Source: Aurantimonas sp. 22II-16-19i (GTDB lineage: Bacteria > Pseudomonadota > Alphaproteobacteria > Rhizobiales > Rhizobiaceae). From it: DNA of 64,000 nucleotides. A program made the translations under genes and the position numbers. Under the pieces are notes generated by a model that was given only the letters and a program-made list of their open reading frames with translations, was not told the origin of the DNA and did no database searches. Of the stretch, positions 26,381 to 36,867 are shown piece after piece (within the stretch, counting starts at the first letter, position 1; every line of letters starts with the position of its first letter). The DNA is taken from positions 124,001 through 188,000 of the forward strand of contig NZ_AQQS01000001.1 in assembly GCF_002088275.1 (NCBI RefSeq), given 5' to 3'.

Positions 26381-27171
26381 GGAGGCGCCCCCGCGGCGCC
26401 GGGACGGCGGGACCCGCCCTGCCCGGCTGCGTCGAACCCGTCGCCGTCCCCGCCCCACCCGGCGGCCAGCAACAGCTCCCGCGAGCGGGTTTCGATGGCA
26501 CCGCGCAGGGCCGCGATGAACTGCTGACGGTCGAGCCCCGGCTCGATCACGGGCAGAAACTCGGCATGGATCGTGCCGGCTCGCTTGATGAAGCTGTTGC
26601 GCGGCCAGGCGAGGCCCGAATCGACCGCCACCGGCACCACCGGCAGGCCGAGCCCCTCATAGAGCCGGAACACGCCCTGCCGATATTCCACCTCGGCGCC
26701 CGGCGCCGTCCGGGTGCCCTCGGGAAAGATGATGATGCGCCGGCCTTCGCCGACGGCGATGCTGGCGGCCTCCATCATGCGGGCGACGGCACCGCCGCGC
26801 TTGGCCCGGTCGACCGGAATCATCTTCATCCGCCGGGCGAAGCTGCCGAACAGCGGGATGTTCATCAGCTCCTTCTTCAGGATGAAGGTCGGCCGGTCGA
26901 CGACGACGAGGAGCGCCAGGATCTCCCACACCGACTGATGCTTGGAGGCGACGATCGCGCCGCCCGCGGGCAGGTGCTCGAGGCCGGAGAGATGCGACCG
27001 GGCGCCCGCGACATGGTCGAGCAGCCAAAGGCCCGAGCGCGCCCAGTTGCGCACGATCCACCAGCCCGTTTCTTCGCGAACGAAGAAGAAGACCGGCGAC
27101 CAGAACAGCAGCTGGACGGTGAGATTGCCGTAGAAGAGGATGTTGAAGGCGATCGAACGCAGGAGCGTCAT
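26356..27171 (-). CDS. plsC: 1-acyl-sn-glycerol-3-phosphate acyltransferase
   Basis: This 271-residue inner-membrane protein has an N-terminal hydrophobic helix, the acyltransferase block SKHQSVWE (HX4E, in place of HX4D as in many alphaproteobacterial PlsC), KRGGAVARMMEAA and FPEGTRT. It transfers an acyl chain to lysophosphatidate to form phosphatidic acid in phospholipid synthesis. The last ~25 residues are Gly/Pro-rich and are encoded in the overlap with the cyclotransferase gene, so they may be a non-essential extension. It lies head to tail with ydcF. Confidence 0.88.
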   Translation of the reverse strand: MTLLRSIAFNILFYGNLTVQLLFWSPVFFFVREETGWWIVRNWARSGLWLLDHVAGARSHLSGLEHLPAGGAIVASKHQSVWEILALLVVVDRPTFILKKELMNIPLFGSFARRMKMIPVDRAKRGGAVARMMEAASIAVGEGRRIIIFPEGTRTAPGAEVEYRQGVFRLYEGLGLPVVPVAVDSGLAWPRNSFIKRAGTIHAEFLPVIEPGLDRQQFIAALRGAIETRSRELLLAAGWGGDGDGFDAAGQGGSRRPGAAGAPPQSRETTS

Positions 27172-27317
27172 GGGCAGAATGGTTCCCGGCGAGCTAGCGC
27201 CCGTGCGGCGCGTTCGAGGCGTTCATAATCGCCAGAGGCCCTCAAGCAAAGGCCGGGCGCGCAGAGGCCGGGAAAGCAATCACTGCCAATCCGGCTCCGG
27301 TGTCGTCGGGCCCGGCC

Positions 27318-28040
27318 TCAGCCCCGGTCGAGACTGGCGATGGTCGCAGCGGCCTCCGGCTCCTGCGGCGCAAGGCCGAGGGCACCGCGCATGCGAGTGG
27401 CGATCAGCTTGCCGTATTCGGTGATCAGCAGCCGCAACCCGGAGCCCGTCGGCAGGCTCTCGCGGCTCCACAGGTCGGCGCGCCGGACCGCGACCGGAGT
27501 AATCGAGCGGATCCCCGGGATCCGGTCGAACTCCACCATCGAGCGGGGCATGTGATAGTCGCTGGTGACGAGGATGAGATCGCGATAGCCGCGCTTCTCG
27601 GCCCATCGCCCGGCCATCGCGGCGTTGCCGATCGTGTCGGCCGCGACATAGTCGATATCGACGCAGCAGTCGAACCACGCCTTATCGGTGCCGGACAGGC
27701 GGGCGAGCGTCGAGGCGCTGGTACCGGGATGGACGCCGCTGATCAGAAGCCGCCGGCCATGCCCGCTGCGCAAAAGGTCGAGCCCCTGGTCGATCCGCAA
27801 CGCCCCGCCGGTCAGGACGACGATCGCATCCGCTCCCGGATCCGGTGCGAGATTGGCCAGCCGGTCCACCTCTTCGGTGAACCGCCAGAACCCGCCGAGG
27901 AGATAGCCGGAGACGCCGGCGGCCAGCAGCAGGACGGCAAGGCGCTTGCGGATGCGGAACCGGGGGCCCGGCGCGCGCGCCTCTCCCGGCTTCTTGCGCA
28001 AGCCGGAAGAACCGAGCCGTGGATCAGCCGCAACGCTCAT
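27318..28040 (-). CDS. YdcF/SanA-like DUF218 membrane protein
   Basis: The 240-residue protein has an N-terminal basic tail and one transmembrane helix (LAVLLLAAGVSGYLLGGFW), then a DUF218 domain: DAIVVLTGGALRIDQGLDLLRSGHGRRLLISG and RGYRDLILVTSDYHMPRSMVEF. In other bacteria DUF218 proteins (YdcF, SanA, ElyC) take part in envelope or undecaprenyl-linked processes. The start was shifted to 28040, where GGAGAG is upstream; the longer frame has no family match. It lies between plsC and ftsX, as in many Rhizobiales. Confidence 0.86.
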   Translation of the reverse strand: MSVAADPRLGSSGLRKKPGEARAPGPRFRIRKRLAVLLLAAGVSGYLLGGFWRFTEEVDRLANLAPDPGADAIVVLTGGALRIDQGLDLLRSGHGRRLLISGVHPGTSASTLARLSGTDKAWFDCCVDIDYVAADTIGNAAMAGRWAEKRGYRDLILVTSDYHMPRSMVEFDRIPGIRSITPVAVRRADLWSRESLPTGSGLRLLITEYGKLIATRMRGALGLAPQEPEAAATIASLDRG

Positions 28041-28286
28041 TCGCTCTCCGCATCGGCCCGATCTCCGTCTCGGACCGTTCTTCGCTATCCGCAGGCGCCA
28101 GATATCTCGCGTCCTGTGCCGGGGACTGGAGATGCCGTCGACCTTCGCCGCATGATGGCATCGGGTCGCCGCAGTTGCCAACCCGAAGCAAGATTGATCG
28201 TCCCGTCGCCAAGCCGACGCTTCTGCCGGGGCCGCAGGTTCTGCCGCCCGAAGGAATCAGTCTGAAACATCAAGGTGAACCATCCG

Positions 28287-29276
28287 TTAACTCTCCACCG
28301 GCGAGATCATGTCGATCTCGGCGAGATGGCGGGTCACGGTCCATCGTGACGTCAACGCCGTCAGGGTGGCGACGGTTGCAACGAGTAGCAGCACGCCGGC
28401 ATAGCCCGTCCAGCCGATCGAGAACGAGCCGAACAGCGCGCTGATCTGATCGGCCTCGGCCGTCTGCCGATTAGCCTCGGTCAGATGGCCGATCACGACG
28501 AAGAGGACGACCGCCGCGACGCCCCCGGTCAACGCGCCGATCAGGCCGAGACGCAGGAAATGCCGCTCGAACTCGCGCGCGATGAAGCTCGACCGGGCGC
28601 CGACGAAATGCAGGACCTCGACGATCTGGCGGTTGCCCGACATCGCGCCGCGGGTGGCGAAGATCACCGTCAGCGTCGTCGCCACGATGACCAGCGACAG
28701 GATGAAGACGCCGATCAGGACGACGGTGCGCGCCATGGTGACGAGGCGCGACACCCAGGCCCGGTGATCGTCGAGCTCGGCCTGCGGCACCGCTTCCTGC
28801 AGCTCCTGGCGCATGAAGGCGAAGTTCGGCGGCTCGCCCGAATCGATCGCGACGATCACCAGCCGCGGCACCGGCAGCTCGTCGAAATCGACGCTGTCAC
28901 CGAGCCAGGGCTCCAGCAGGCGGCTGGTCGCCGCCTCGTCGAGCACCGATGCGCCGCTGACGCCCGGCGTCTGCAGGGCGATCTGCCGGACGGTCTCGAG
29001 CGCCGTCGCCATGTCGAGCCCCTCGGCGGGCTTCACCTGGACGGTGATCTCGTCGGAGATGTCGTTCTGCCAGCGCCCGGCCGTATCCGACACGAGACTG
29101 ACAGCCCCCACCGTCAGGGCGGCGAGAAAGGTCATGATGGCGATGACGGTCGTCAGCGCCCGGCCCGCCACATTGCCCGCCGGGACGATCGGCGTCTGCC
29201 GCTCGCCGCGGATGCGCTGCAACAGGCGCCGGATGCGCGAGCGGAGCGCGGCGGTGGCGAGGGTTGCGTCAGTCAT
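28287..29276 (-). CDS. ftsX: cell division protein FtsX
   Basis: This 329-residue inner-membrane protein has four transmembrane helices and a large periplasmic loop between the first two. It shows the FtsX C-terminal block (HFVGARSSFIAREFERHFLRLGLIGALTGGVAAVVL). With FtsE it forms an ABC-like complex that activates cell-wall hydrolases at the septum. ATG 29276 overlaps the ftsE stop by 8 bases, so ftsE-ftsX is one operon. The 246-base gap to ydcF on the same strand suggests that ydcF may be a separate or weakly coupled unit. Confidence 0.94.
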   Translation of the reverse strand: MTDATLATAALRSRIRRLLQRIRGERQTPIVPAGNVAGRALTTVIAIMTFLAALTVGAVSLVSDTAGRWQNDISDEITVQVKPAEGLDMATALETVRQIALQTPGVSGASVLDEAATSRLLEPWLGDSVDFDELPVPRLVIVAIDSGEPPNFAFMRQELQEAVPQAELDDHRAWVSRLVTMARTVVLIGVFILSLVIVATTLTVIFATRGAMSGNRQIVEVLHFVGARSSFIAREFERHFLRLGLIGALTGGVAAVVLFVVIGHLTEANRQTAEADQISALFGSFSIGWTGYAGVLLLVATVATLTALTSRWTVTRHLAEIDMISPVES

Positions 29277-29928
29277 AGATTTCCAGCCGTCCATCGACGA
29301 GAACGAGCCGGCGCGCATCCACCTGCTCCATCAGGCCGAGATCGTGGGTGGCGATGACCACCGCGGTGCCGGATCGATTGAGTTCGAGGAAAAGCCGCAG
29401 GAGACGCCGCGCCAGCGGCGCGTCGACATTGCCGGTCGGCTCGTCTGCCAGGAGGATGTCCGGCTGGTCGATCAGCGCCCGCGCGATCGCCGCGCGCTGC
29501 TTCTCGCCACCGGACAGGACGATCGGCAGCGCGTTGAGCCGCTCGCCGAGGCCGACCCACTTGATCAGGTCGACGACGTCCTGGCGGTATTCCCGCTCCT
29601 CCTTGCCCCGCACCCGCAGCGGCAGGGCGACGTTCTCGTAGGTCGTCATGTGATCGAGGAGACGGAAATCCTGGAAGACGACGCCGATCCGCCGCCGGAT
29701 CGACGGCAGGTCGCGGCGCGACAGGGTGGCGACGTCGCGGCCGAGCACGGTGATCAGGCCGCGGGTCGGCCGCAGCGCCAGGAACAGCATCCGCAACAGG
29801 CTGGTCTTGCCGGCGCCTGAGGGGCCGGTCAGAAACTGGAAGGACTGGCGGCGGATCTCGAACGTCAGATCCCGCAGCACTTCCGGTCCCATGTCGTATC
29901 GGAGGCCGACATTCTCGAACCGTATCAA
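29269..29928 (-). CDS. ftsE: cell division ATP-binding protein FtsE
   Basis: The 219-residue ATPase has the Walker A motif GPSGAGKTS, the Q-loop VVFQDFRLLDHMT, the ABC signature LSGGEKQR and Walker B ILLADEP, followed by the H-loop THD. It energises the FtsX complex in cell division. The ATG start has a Shine-Dalgarno upstream, and the 161-base gap to the divergent DUF3426-like gene should hold its promoter. Confidence 0.96.
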   Translation of the reverse strand: MIRFENVGLRYDMGPEVLRDLTFEIRRQSFQFLTGPSGAGKTSLLRMLFLALRPTRGLITVLGRDVATLSRRDLPSIRRRIGVVFQDFRLLDHMTTYENVALPLRVRGKEEREYRQDVVDLIKWVGLGERLNALPIVLSGGEKQRAAIARALIDQPDILLADEPTGNVDAPLARRLLRLFLELNRSGTAVVIATHDLGLMEQVDARRLVLVDGRLEIYD

Positions 29929-30089
29929 GCCGGAGCCTCATTCTCATGCGTTGGCGATCCCGAGACGCTCAAACGGCACCAACATGGCCATTTGAGGTTC
30001 GGCGACGCGCTTTTGCGCCGACGTCCTGCGTTCACCGGGCGTTAACCATAAAACCTTACGGCTTGCTGGATCGGCGAGCGGAGGGTTCC

Positions 30090-30830
30090 ATGCACGACCA
30101 GAACGGCAGCATCGTTTCGCAGATGTCCAGCCCGCACGGCCGGCCGCGACCGTCGCCGGGCGAGCGCTGCATCGACGGCGTCGCGGAGGTAACCTCTAGG
30201 CGCCCGATCGGCAAGGACGCGCGCACGCGTCCGGCCGAGCCCGCCAACCCCGCAGCCGCCTTCGGCCGCCGCGACGCGCGTTCGGCAGCCGGCGGGACGG
30301 CGAATCTGTCCGACCGCGTCGATGCCGAGGTCCGTGCGACCTCGATCGAGGACGCGATCCTCTTCACCCCGACGCCTCCCGCAGCGCGCCGCCGACGCGC
30401 GATCTCGCGGGCGATCCCCGGGCGGATCGGCCTCGCCGTCTGCGCATTCGCCTTCGGGGCTGCCCTGCTGCCCGCGTTGCTCGTCTCGTTTCCCGAGACG
30501 CCGGTCGCGGCGACATCGAGCAACGGCGGCGGTTTCGAGGTCCGGCTCGGCGACGTCCAGGCAGCGCTCTCCAGCCACGGCGACGGCAAGATGCTGCGGA
30601 TCGAAGGCCGCATCGTCAATCCCGGCACCCGCACCGCCGCCGTCCCGCCGCTGCGGATCGACTTCGCCGACAGCGCGGCGGGCTTGCGTTCGCGGATGCT
30701 TCAGACCAGTGTCGCGCGTCTGGAGGCCGGCCGCTCGATCGATTTCGTCAGCATGATCGCCGTGCCGGAGGAGACCGAAGGAGAGGTACGGGTGGGATTT
30801 TTCGGAACACGGGATGCAAGCCGCCAGTGA
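30090..30830 (+). CDS. DUF3426-like single-span membrane protein, zinc ribbon missing
   Basis: The 246-residue protein has a disordered, Arg/Pro-rich N-terminal half, one transmembrane helix (GLAVCAFAFGAALLPALLVSF near residues 118-138) and a C-terminal beta-sandwich-like region with KMLRIEGRIVNPGTRTAAVPPLRIDF. This is the DUF3426 pattern. Homologues next to ftsE in this order usually begin with an MJ0042-type zinc ribbon; here no CxxC is present. GGAGGG lies upstream of the ATG. The stop overlaps the hpt start as GTGA. Confidence 0.72.
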   Translation: MHDQNGSIVSQMSSPHGRPRPSPGERCIDGVAEVTSRRPIGKDARTRPAEPANPAAAFGRRDARSAAGGTANLSDRVDAEVRATSIEDAILFTPTPPAARRRRAISRAIPGRIGLAVCAFAFGAALLPALLVSFPETPVAATSSNGGGFEVRLGDVQAALSSHGDGKMLRIEGRIVNPGTRTAAVPPLRIDFADSAAGLRSRMLQTSVARLEAGRSIDFVSMIAVPEETEGEVRVGFFGTRDASRQ

Positions 30831-31363
30831 TCACGGTACGCGGAAAGACGATCGACGTCCTGTTCAGCGCCGAGGCGATCGACGCGGAGGTGCAGCGGCT
30901 GGCACGCGAGGTCGCCGCCTATGCCAATGACGACCTGGTGGTCGTGTCGGTGCTGAAGGGCGCCTTCGTCTTCGCGGCCGACCTCATCCGCGCGATGCAT
31001 CACGCCGGTATCGCTCCCCAGGTCGAGTTCATCTCCCTGTCGAGCTATGGTGCCGGCACCGTCGGCGGCGACGTCAGGATCCTTCGGGACATCGACGCGG
31101 ACGTCGCAGGGCGGCCGGTGCTGCTCGTCGACGACATCCTCGAATCGGGCCGCACCCTCGCCTTCGCCCGCGAACTGCTCCTGGCGCGCGGCGCGCTGCG
31201 GGTCGATCTCGCCGTCCTGCTCGACAAGAAGGGTCACCGCAAGGCCGACATCGAGGCCGCCCATGTCGGCTTCGACTGCCCCGACTGCTTCGTCGTCGGA
31301 TACGGCATGGACGTCGGCCACGCCTTTCGCGAACTGCCGTTCATCGGCCACGTCGTCGGCTGA
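30827..31363 (+). CDS. hpt: hypoxanthine phosphoribosyltransferase
   Basis: This 178-residue enzyme makes IMP or GMP from hypoxanthine or guanine and PRPP in purine salvage. The type I PRTase motif is VLLVDDILESGRTL, with the flexible-loop region VEFISLSSYGAG and the pyrophosphate-binding SVLKGAFVF upstream. The start is GTG 30827, overlapping the stop of the upstream membrane gene by four bases (GTGA), so it is probably translationally coupled. The CpdR-like gene follows 155 bases on. Confidence 0.94.
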   Translation: MITVRGKTIDVLFSAEAIDAEVQRLAREVAAYANDDLVVVSVLKGAFVFAADLIRAMHHAGIAPQVEFISLSSYGAGTVGGDVRILRDIDADVAGRPVLLVDDILESGRTLAFARELLLARGALRVDLAVLLDKKGHRKADIEAAHVGFDCPDCFVVGYGMDVGHAFRELPFIGHVVG

Positions 31364-31518
31364 CGCCGCGAGCCGGTCGATCATGGCGGCCCGTCAGACG
31401 CGTGCCGCGCTTCGCGGCGCCGCTTCGACAGGGTGGCGATTCCGGCAGCAAGTTTCACACAAGCCAGTTCGACGACCTTAGAAGTCCAGTCGACTCATCA
31501 TGGATGAGGGAGTTTTCC

Positions 31519-31926
31519 GTGGCCAAGCTGCTGATCGCCGAAGACGACACGGGCGTGCGCCTTCTGGTGGAGAGGGCGCTGCGCCTGGAAGGTCATGAGG
31601 TCATCGCCGTCGAGGACGGCGAACTCGCGCTGGAAATGCTCGAGGCGCATGACGGCGCGTTCGATCTTCTTCTGTCCGACATCCGCATGCCGGCGATGAC
31701 CGGGATCGAGCTCGCACACGCGGCGGCCGAGCGCTGGCCGGACCTGCGCATCCAGCTGATGACCGGATATGCTGAACAGAGGGAAGCGGCCGAGGATCTC
31801 GCCTCGATCATCGTCGGGGTGATCGAGAAGCCGTTCAGCCTCGCCGAGATTCGCCGCCACGTCGGCCGGATCCTGGCGACGCCGCTCCGCCGGGGTGGCC
31901 CCGTTACAGAACGCTACTGCGCCTGA
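31519..31926 (+). CDS. CpdR-like single-domain response regulator
   Basis: This 135-residue receiver domain has the acidic triad (AEDD, D54 in LLLSDIRMP) and the conserved Lys104 in GVIEKPFS, so it can be phosphorylated. It has no output domain, as in CpdR of Caulobacter and Sinorhizobium, which adapts substrates to the ClpXP protease during the cell cycle. The initiator is GTG 31519 with GGGAG (31508-31512) at 6-7 bases. The ATG at 31504 overlaps that ribosome site and is unlikely. SciP, encoded next to it, is another cell-cycle regulator. The CpdR assignment is by resemblance. Confidence 0.72.
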   Translation: MAKLLIAEDDTGVRLLVERALRLEGHEVIAVEDGELALEMLEAHDGAFDLLLSDIRMPAMTGIELAHAAAERWPDLRIQLMTGYAEQREAAEDLASIIVGVIEKPFSLAEIRRHVGRILATPLRRGGPVTERYCA

Positions 31927-32070
31927 ATCGCTGCACGCTGAGGCTTGCCCGGCCTGTTGCGGGCGGACTCGAACCGCCGCCGAGGCATCGGCGCTCCGGA
32001 AACGGCGCAGTTGGTCGCCCTTCCCTTCAATGATACGCCCGGACGAGGCGGGCGAAAGACGCCCGAACCG

Positions 32071-32361
32071 TCAGTGCAGTTCCACCTTGCGCCGGTATTC
32101 CTGGATCTGCGTCGTCCGCAGCCCGGCAAGCCCATGCTGGTCGATCGACATCTGCCAGGAGAGGAACTCCTCGACGGTCAGCGTATAGCGTGAGCAGGCC
32201 TCGTCGAGGCTGAGGAGCCCGCCCCGCACCGCCGCAACGACTTCCGCCTTGCGACGGATCACCCATCGCCTGGTGTTGGACGGCGGCAGGTCTGCCAGCG
32301 TCAGCGGGCTTCCGTCCGGCCCGATGACGTATTTTACCCGTGGTCTAACCTGATCGGTCAT
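32071..32361 (-). CDS. sciP: SciP family CtrA inhibitor (DUF1153)
   Basis: The 96-residue protein fits DUF1153: VKYVIGPDGSPLTLADLPPSNTRRWVIRRKAEVVAAVRGGLLSLDEACSRYTLTVEEFLSWQ, an HTH-like helical fold. In Caulobacter SciP binds the master regulator CtrA and blocks its activation of transcription in the G1 phase. The gene stands alone on the minus strand beside the CpdR-like gene, with a 305-base region to mnmA. The family is alphaproteobacterial, which supports the taxonomic placement. Confidence 0.92.
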   Translation of the reverse strand: MTDQVRPRVKYVIGPDGSPLTLADLPPSNTRRWVIRRKAEVVAAVRGGLLSLDEACSRYTLTVEEFLSWQMSIDQHGLAGLRTTQIQEYRRKVELH

Positions 32362-32666
32362 TGCACTCTCGATACACTGATACTCTACTCAAAGACCCAA
32401 TCAGGCTGAGCCTACGCGGCTGGTCTAAAAAAAGAGTCAAGCCACGCGTAAGCTTTCGATAAGAAGTTGCTGAAAATTCTCGCAAACGCGCGGGGTTGGA
32501 GCCTTCGGCGGGAAAACTTGACGTCGGCCGCCAAATTTGTGCCAATCGCGTGCGTTGAAAGCGCGGCCCGGATCGCCGATATGGCGGTCACCGACTTCCT
32601 TCCGGATGGCCGCCGCGTCGCCGCCAGAGGCGGAGCGACCGGACCGAACGCCGCGAAAGCTCGACC
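32362..32666. other. 305-base divergent region between sciP and mnmA
   Basis: This stretch is lower in GC near sciP and should contain its promoter and that of mnmA. A single CcrM methylation site GAGTC is at 32434-32438, about 75 bases upstream of the sciP start. I could not find a clear CtrA box (TTAA-N7-TTAA). No open frame in the region has family support. Confidence 0.5.
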
Positions 32667-33845
32667 ATGTCCCTGAACAGCCTCGATATCGCCAAGCCGC
32701 CGGAAGAGACGCGGGTGGTCGTCGCCATGTCCGGCGGTGTCGATTCCTCCGTCACGGCGGCGCTTCTCGCCGAGGCTGGCTATGACGTCGTCGGCATCAC
32801 CCTGCAGCTCTATGACGGCGGCGCCGGCCCGCGCCGCGCCGGCGCCTGCTGCGCCGGCCAGGATATCCACGACGCCCGCCGGGTCGCCGAGACGCTCGGC
32901 ATCGACCATTACGTCCTCGACTACGAGGAGCGGTTCAAGCAGGCGGTCATCGATCCCTTCGCCGACAGCTATCTGGCCGGCGAGACGCCGATCCCCTGCG
33001 TCGCCTGCAATCAGACGGTCAAGTTCCGCGACCTCCTGGCGACGGCGGAGGATCTCGGCGCAGACGCCCTCGCGACCGGGCACTACATCGAGACGCGCCG
33101 GCGCGGCGAGCACCGGGCGATGTTCCGGCCGAGGGACCTCGACCGCGACCAGAGCTATTTTCTCTACGGCACGACGCAGGCGCAGCTCGACTTCCTGCGC
33201 TTTCCGCTCGGCACGATGACCAAGGACGAGACGCGGCAGGTCGCCGAGCGATTCGGCCTGTCGGTCGCCGCCAAGCCCGACAGCCAGGACATCTGCTTCG
33301 TCTCCAAGGGCCGCTATTTCGACGTCATCCGCAAGCTGCGGCCCGACGCGGGCGAGCCGGGCGACATCGTCCATCTCGACGGCCGCAGGCTCGGCCGGCA
33401 CGACGGCATCGTCAATTTCACCATCGGCCAGCGCCGCGGCCTCGGCATCGCGGCGGGCGACCCGCTCTATGTCGTCGCGCTCGACGCCGCCACCGCGACC
33501 GTGACCGTCGGACCGCGCGAGGCGCTGCTGACCCGGCGGATCCGCCTGCGCGAGGTGAACTGGCTGGGGCAGCGTTCGCCGGAAGACCATGTGGGCGTCG
33601 AGGGCGAATTGTTCGTCAAGGTCCGCTCGACCCGTCCCCCTGCCCCGGCGCGCATCGTCGCGGCCAAGGACGGCGCCGTCGAGGTCGAGCTCGTGCTCGG
33701 CGAGGACGGCATCGCCAGAGGCCAGGCCTGCGTCTTCTACGACGGCATGGAAGCCGGCGCCGAAGTGCTCGGCGGCGGCGTCATCGCCGAAAGCCTGCCG
33801 TTCGGGCGGGCGGCGGCGCAGGAGGCGGTCGCGGCGACGGCGTGA
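32667..33845 (+). CDS. mnmA: tRNA 2-thiouridine synthase MnmA
   Basis: The 392-residue enzyme installs the 2-thio group at U34 of tRNA-Glu, -Gln and -Lys. Its PP-loop is MSGGVDSS, with [13 protein letters not shown] following. The catalytic Cys pair is in IPCVACN and [10 protein letters not shown], which would form the transient persulfide and disulfide. [11 protein letters not shown] and the C-terminal beta-barrel are present. The ATG start lies after the short segment ending CGAC. It is probably monocistronic. Confidence 0.95.
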   Translation: MSLNSLDIAKPPEETRVVVAMSGGVDSSVTAALLAEAGYDVVGITLQLYDGGAGPRRAGACCAGQDIHDARRVAETLGIDHYVLDYEERFKQAVIDPFADSYLAGETPIPCVACNQTVKFRDLLATAEDLGADALATGHYIETRRRGEHRAMFRPRDLDRDQSYFLYGTTQAQLDFLRFPLGTMTKDETRQVAERFGLSVAAKPDSQDICFVSKGRYFDVIRKLRPDAGEPGDIVHLDGRRLGRHDGIVNFTIGQRRGLGIAAGDPLYVVALDAATATVTVGPREALLTRRIRLREVNWLGQRSPEDHVGVEGELFVKVRSTRPPAPARIVAAKDGAVEVELVLGEDGIARGQACVFYDGMEAGAEVLGGGVIAESLPFGRAAAQEAVAATA

Positions 33846-33983
33846 GCGGCCGCCGGATCGCGCGTCGAGCTCAATCGCGGTTCATCGGTCGGGAGTCGCC
33901 GCGGGATAAGGCAGGGCACCGCAGGTTCTCTGGCTGGCCTTTCCCGAGCGACTGCCCCGAAAGCCGGCCAACCCGCCCATCGC

Positions 33984-34931
33984 TCACTTGAGCGGCGAAG
34001 CCTCGTTCAGGATCCGCACCGTTTCCACGGCTTCGGCGGCGCCGGTCTCCGGGTCGCGGCGGTGGACGATGCAGTCGATGAAGTGTCGCAGCTCGCGATC
34101 GAGCGGCAGCCCGGGCGAGACCGGGAGGTAGGTCACCGGCGCATTCTCGAAGGAGAAGACCTCGCCGTCGCGCCAGACCTCGTGGCCGTAGAGCGCCAGC
34201 TTCTCGCCCTCCGGGGCGAGATCGTCGAAGACGATCATGCCCCTCGTGCCGATCACCGAGAAGCGCCGGTCGCGGTAGGGCGAGACGCGCGAGACGTGGA
34301 CCTCCGCCTTCAGCCCGCCGGCAAACTCCATCACCACGTCGGCGATGTCGGTGGCGTCGGACAGGATCGTGCGCCGCATCGCGGTGACGTCGAGGGGCAT
34401 CGAGCCGGCCATCTTCAGGATCAGCGACAGGTCGTGCGGGGCGAGATCCCAGACCACGTCCATGCCGAGGAAGCGGCCGAGGCCCATGCGGTTGGCGATG
34501 ATGTGGCGCACCGTGCCGATGCGGCCCTCGGCGACGCTGGCGACGAGCTTCTGGAACACCGGGTGGAAGCGCAGGACATGACCGACCATCAGGATCCGGT
34601 CGGCCTTCCTCGCCACAGCCGCGGTCAGCTCGGCATCGGCGACGTCGAGCGCGATCGGCTTCTCGATCAGCACGTCCTTGCCGGCCGCGAAGGCCGCCCG
34701 GGCGACCGGACCGTGGACGCTCGCCGGCAGGGCGAGGACGAGGGCGTCGATGTCCGGGGACGCGATCGCCTCGTCTGGGTCCATTGCCGGAACGCCATGG
34801 CGCATGGCGAAAATCTCGGCCCGCTCGACATTGCGGTCGGCGACGGCGGCGAGTGCGCCGATTTCGGCGAGGGTGCGGACATGGTTCTGGCCCCACTGCC
34901 CGCAGCCGATGACGGCGATCCTTGGATGCAT
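33984..34931 (-). CDS. Gfo/Idh/MocA-family oxidoreductase
   Basis: This 315-residue protein has an N-terminal Rossmann loop (AVIGCGQWGQNHVRT), DALVLALPASVH and the family signature LIEKPIALD, followed by the catalytic-domain segment DVVWDLAPHDLSLI. The set is close to UDP-sugar 3-dehydrogenases of the WbpB/WlbA type, which act in surface-polysaccharide synthesis, but the substrate is not proven. The start is ATG 34931 with GGAAG upstream; a longer frame has no family match. No glycosyltransferase or aminotransferase partner is adjacent, so the pathway is unknown. Confidence 0.85.
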   Translation of the reverse strand: MHPRIAVIGCGQWGQNHVRTLAEIGALAAVADRNVERAEIFAMRHGVPAMDPDEAIASPDIDALVLALPASVHGPVARAAFAAGKDVLIEKPIALDVADAELTAAVARKADRILMVGHVLRFHPVFQKLVASVAEGRIGTVRHIIANRMGLGRFLGMDVVWDLAPHDLSLILKMAGSMPLDVTAMRRTILSDATDIADVVMEFAGGLKAEVHVSRVSPYRDRRFSVIGTRGMIVFDDLAPEGEKLALYGHEVWRDGEVFSFENAPVTYLPVSPGLPLDRELRHFIDCIVHRRDPETGAAEAVETVRILNEASPLK

Positions 34932-35096
34932 GTCTTCCAGCCTTTCGTATCCTGCTCGTTCGACCGGCCGAAGACGCAATGCCGGGAAACATCGCTCGCG
35001 CCGCCCCCCGTCAGGGGCAGCCCCGTACACCCGTCGCCTGCGAAGGGCAAGCCGTTGGCCGGCCATCGATCCGCCTGCCCCGGAGGGCGGCGTGCT

Positions 35097-36608
<1,512 letters not shown>

Positions 36609-36867
36609 TGACGCCTCCGGTCTCGTCTTGATGCGAGAATGACCCACTTTGGCACGCACGGCTAAAATCCGACTGAACAAGCGCGGACAATCAATTCTCT
36701 GAAATTTCAGTCGAATTTGAACGAATCCTGGCCCCTCGGGCCCGGCCGGGCCGCAGTTTTCGCCAAGACTTGGCCGCAGGCGCCGGAACCGGTATTGCGG
36801 GGTGAAGGCTCGTGCGGAAACCGGCGGTTCGCAACCGCTCGCAGATGACGAAAGTGATGTGAGGACG

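Noticed and set aside
31951-32020. A TPsiC-like arm (GGCGG TTCGAGT CCGCC on the minus strand), suggesting a tRNA
   Set aside because: No acceptor stem, D-arm or anticodon arm can be formed around it, so it is not a tRNA. A decayed tRNA tail is possible but has no support.
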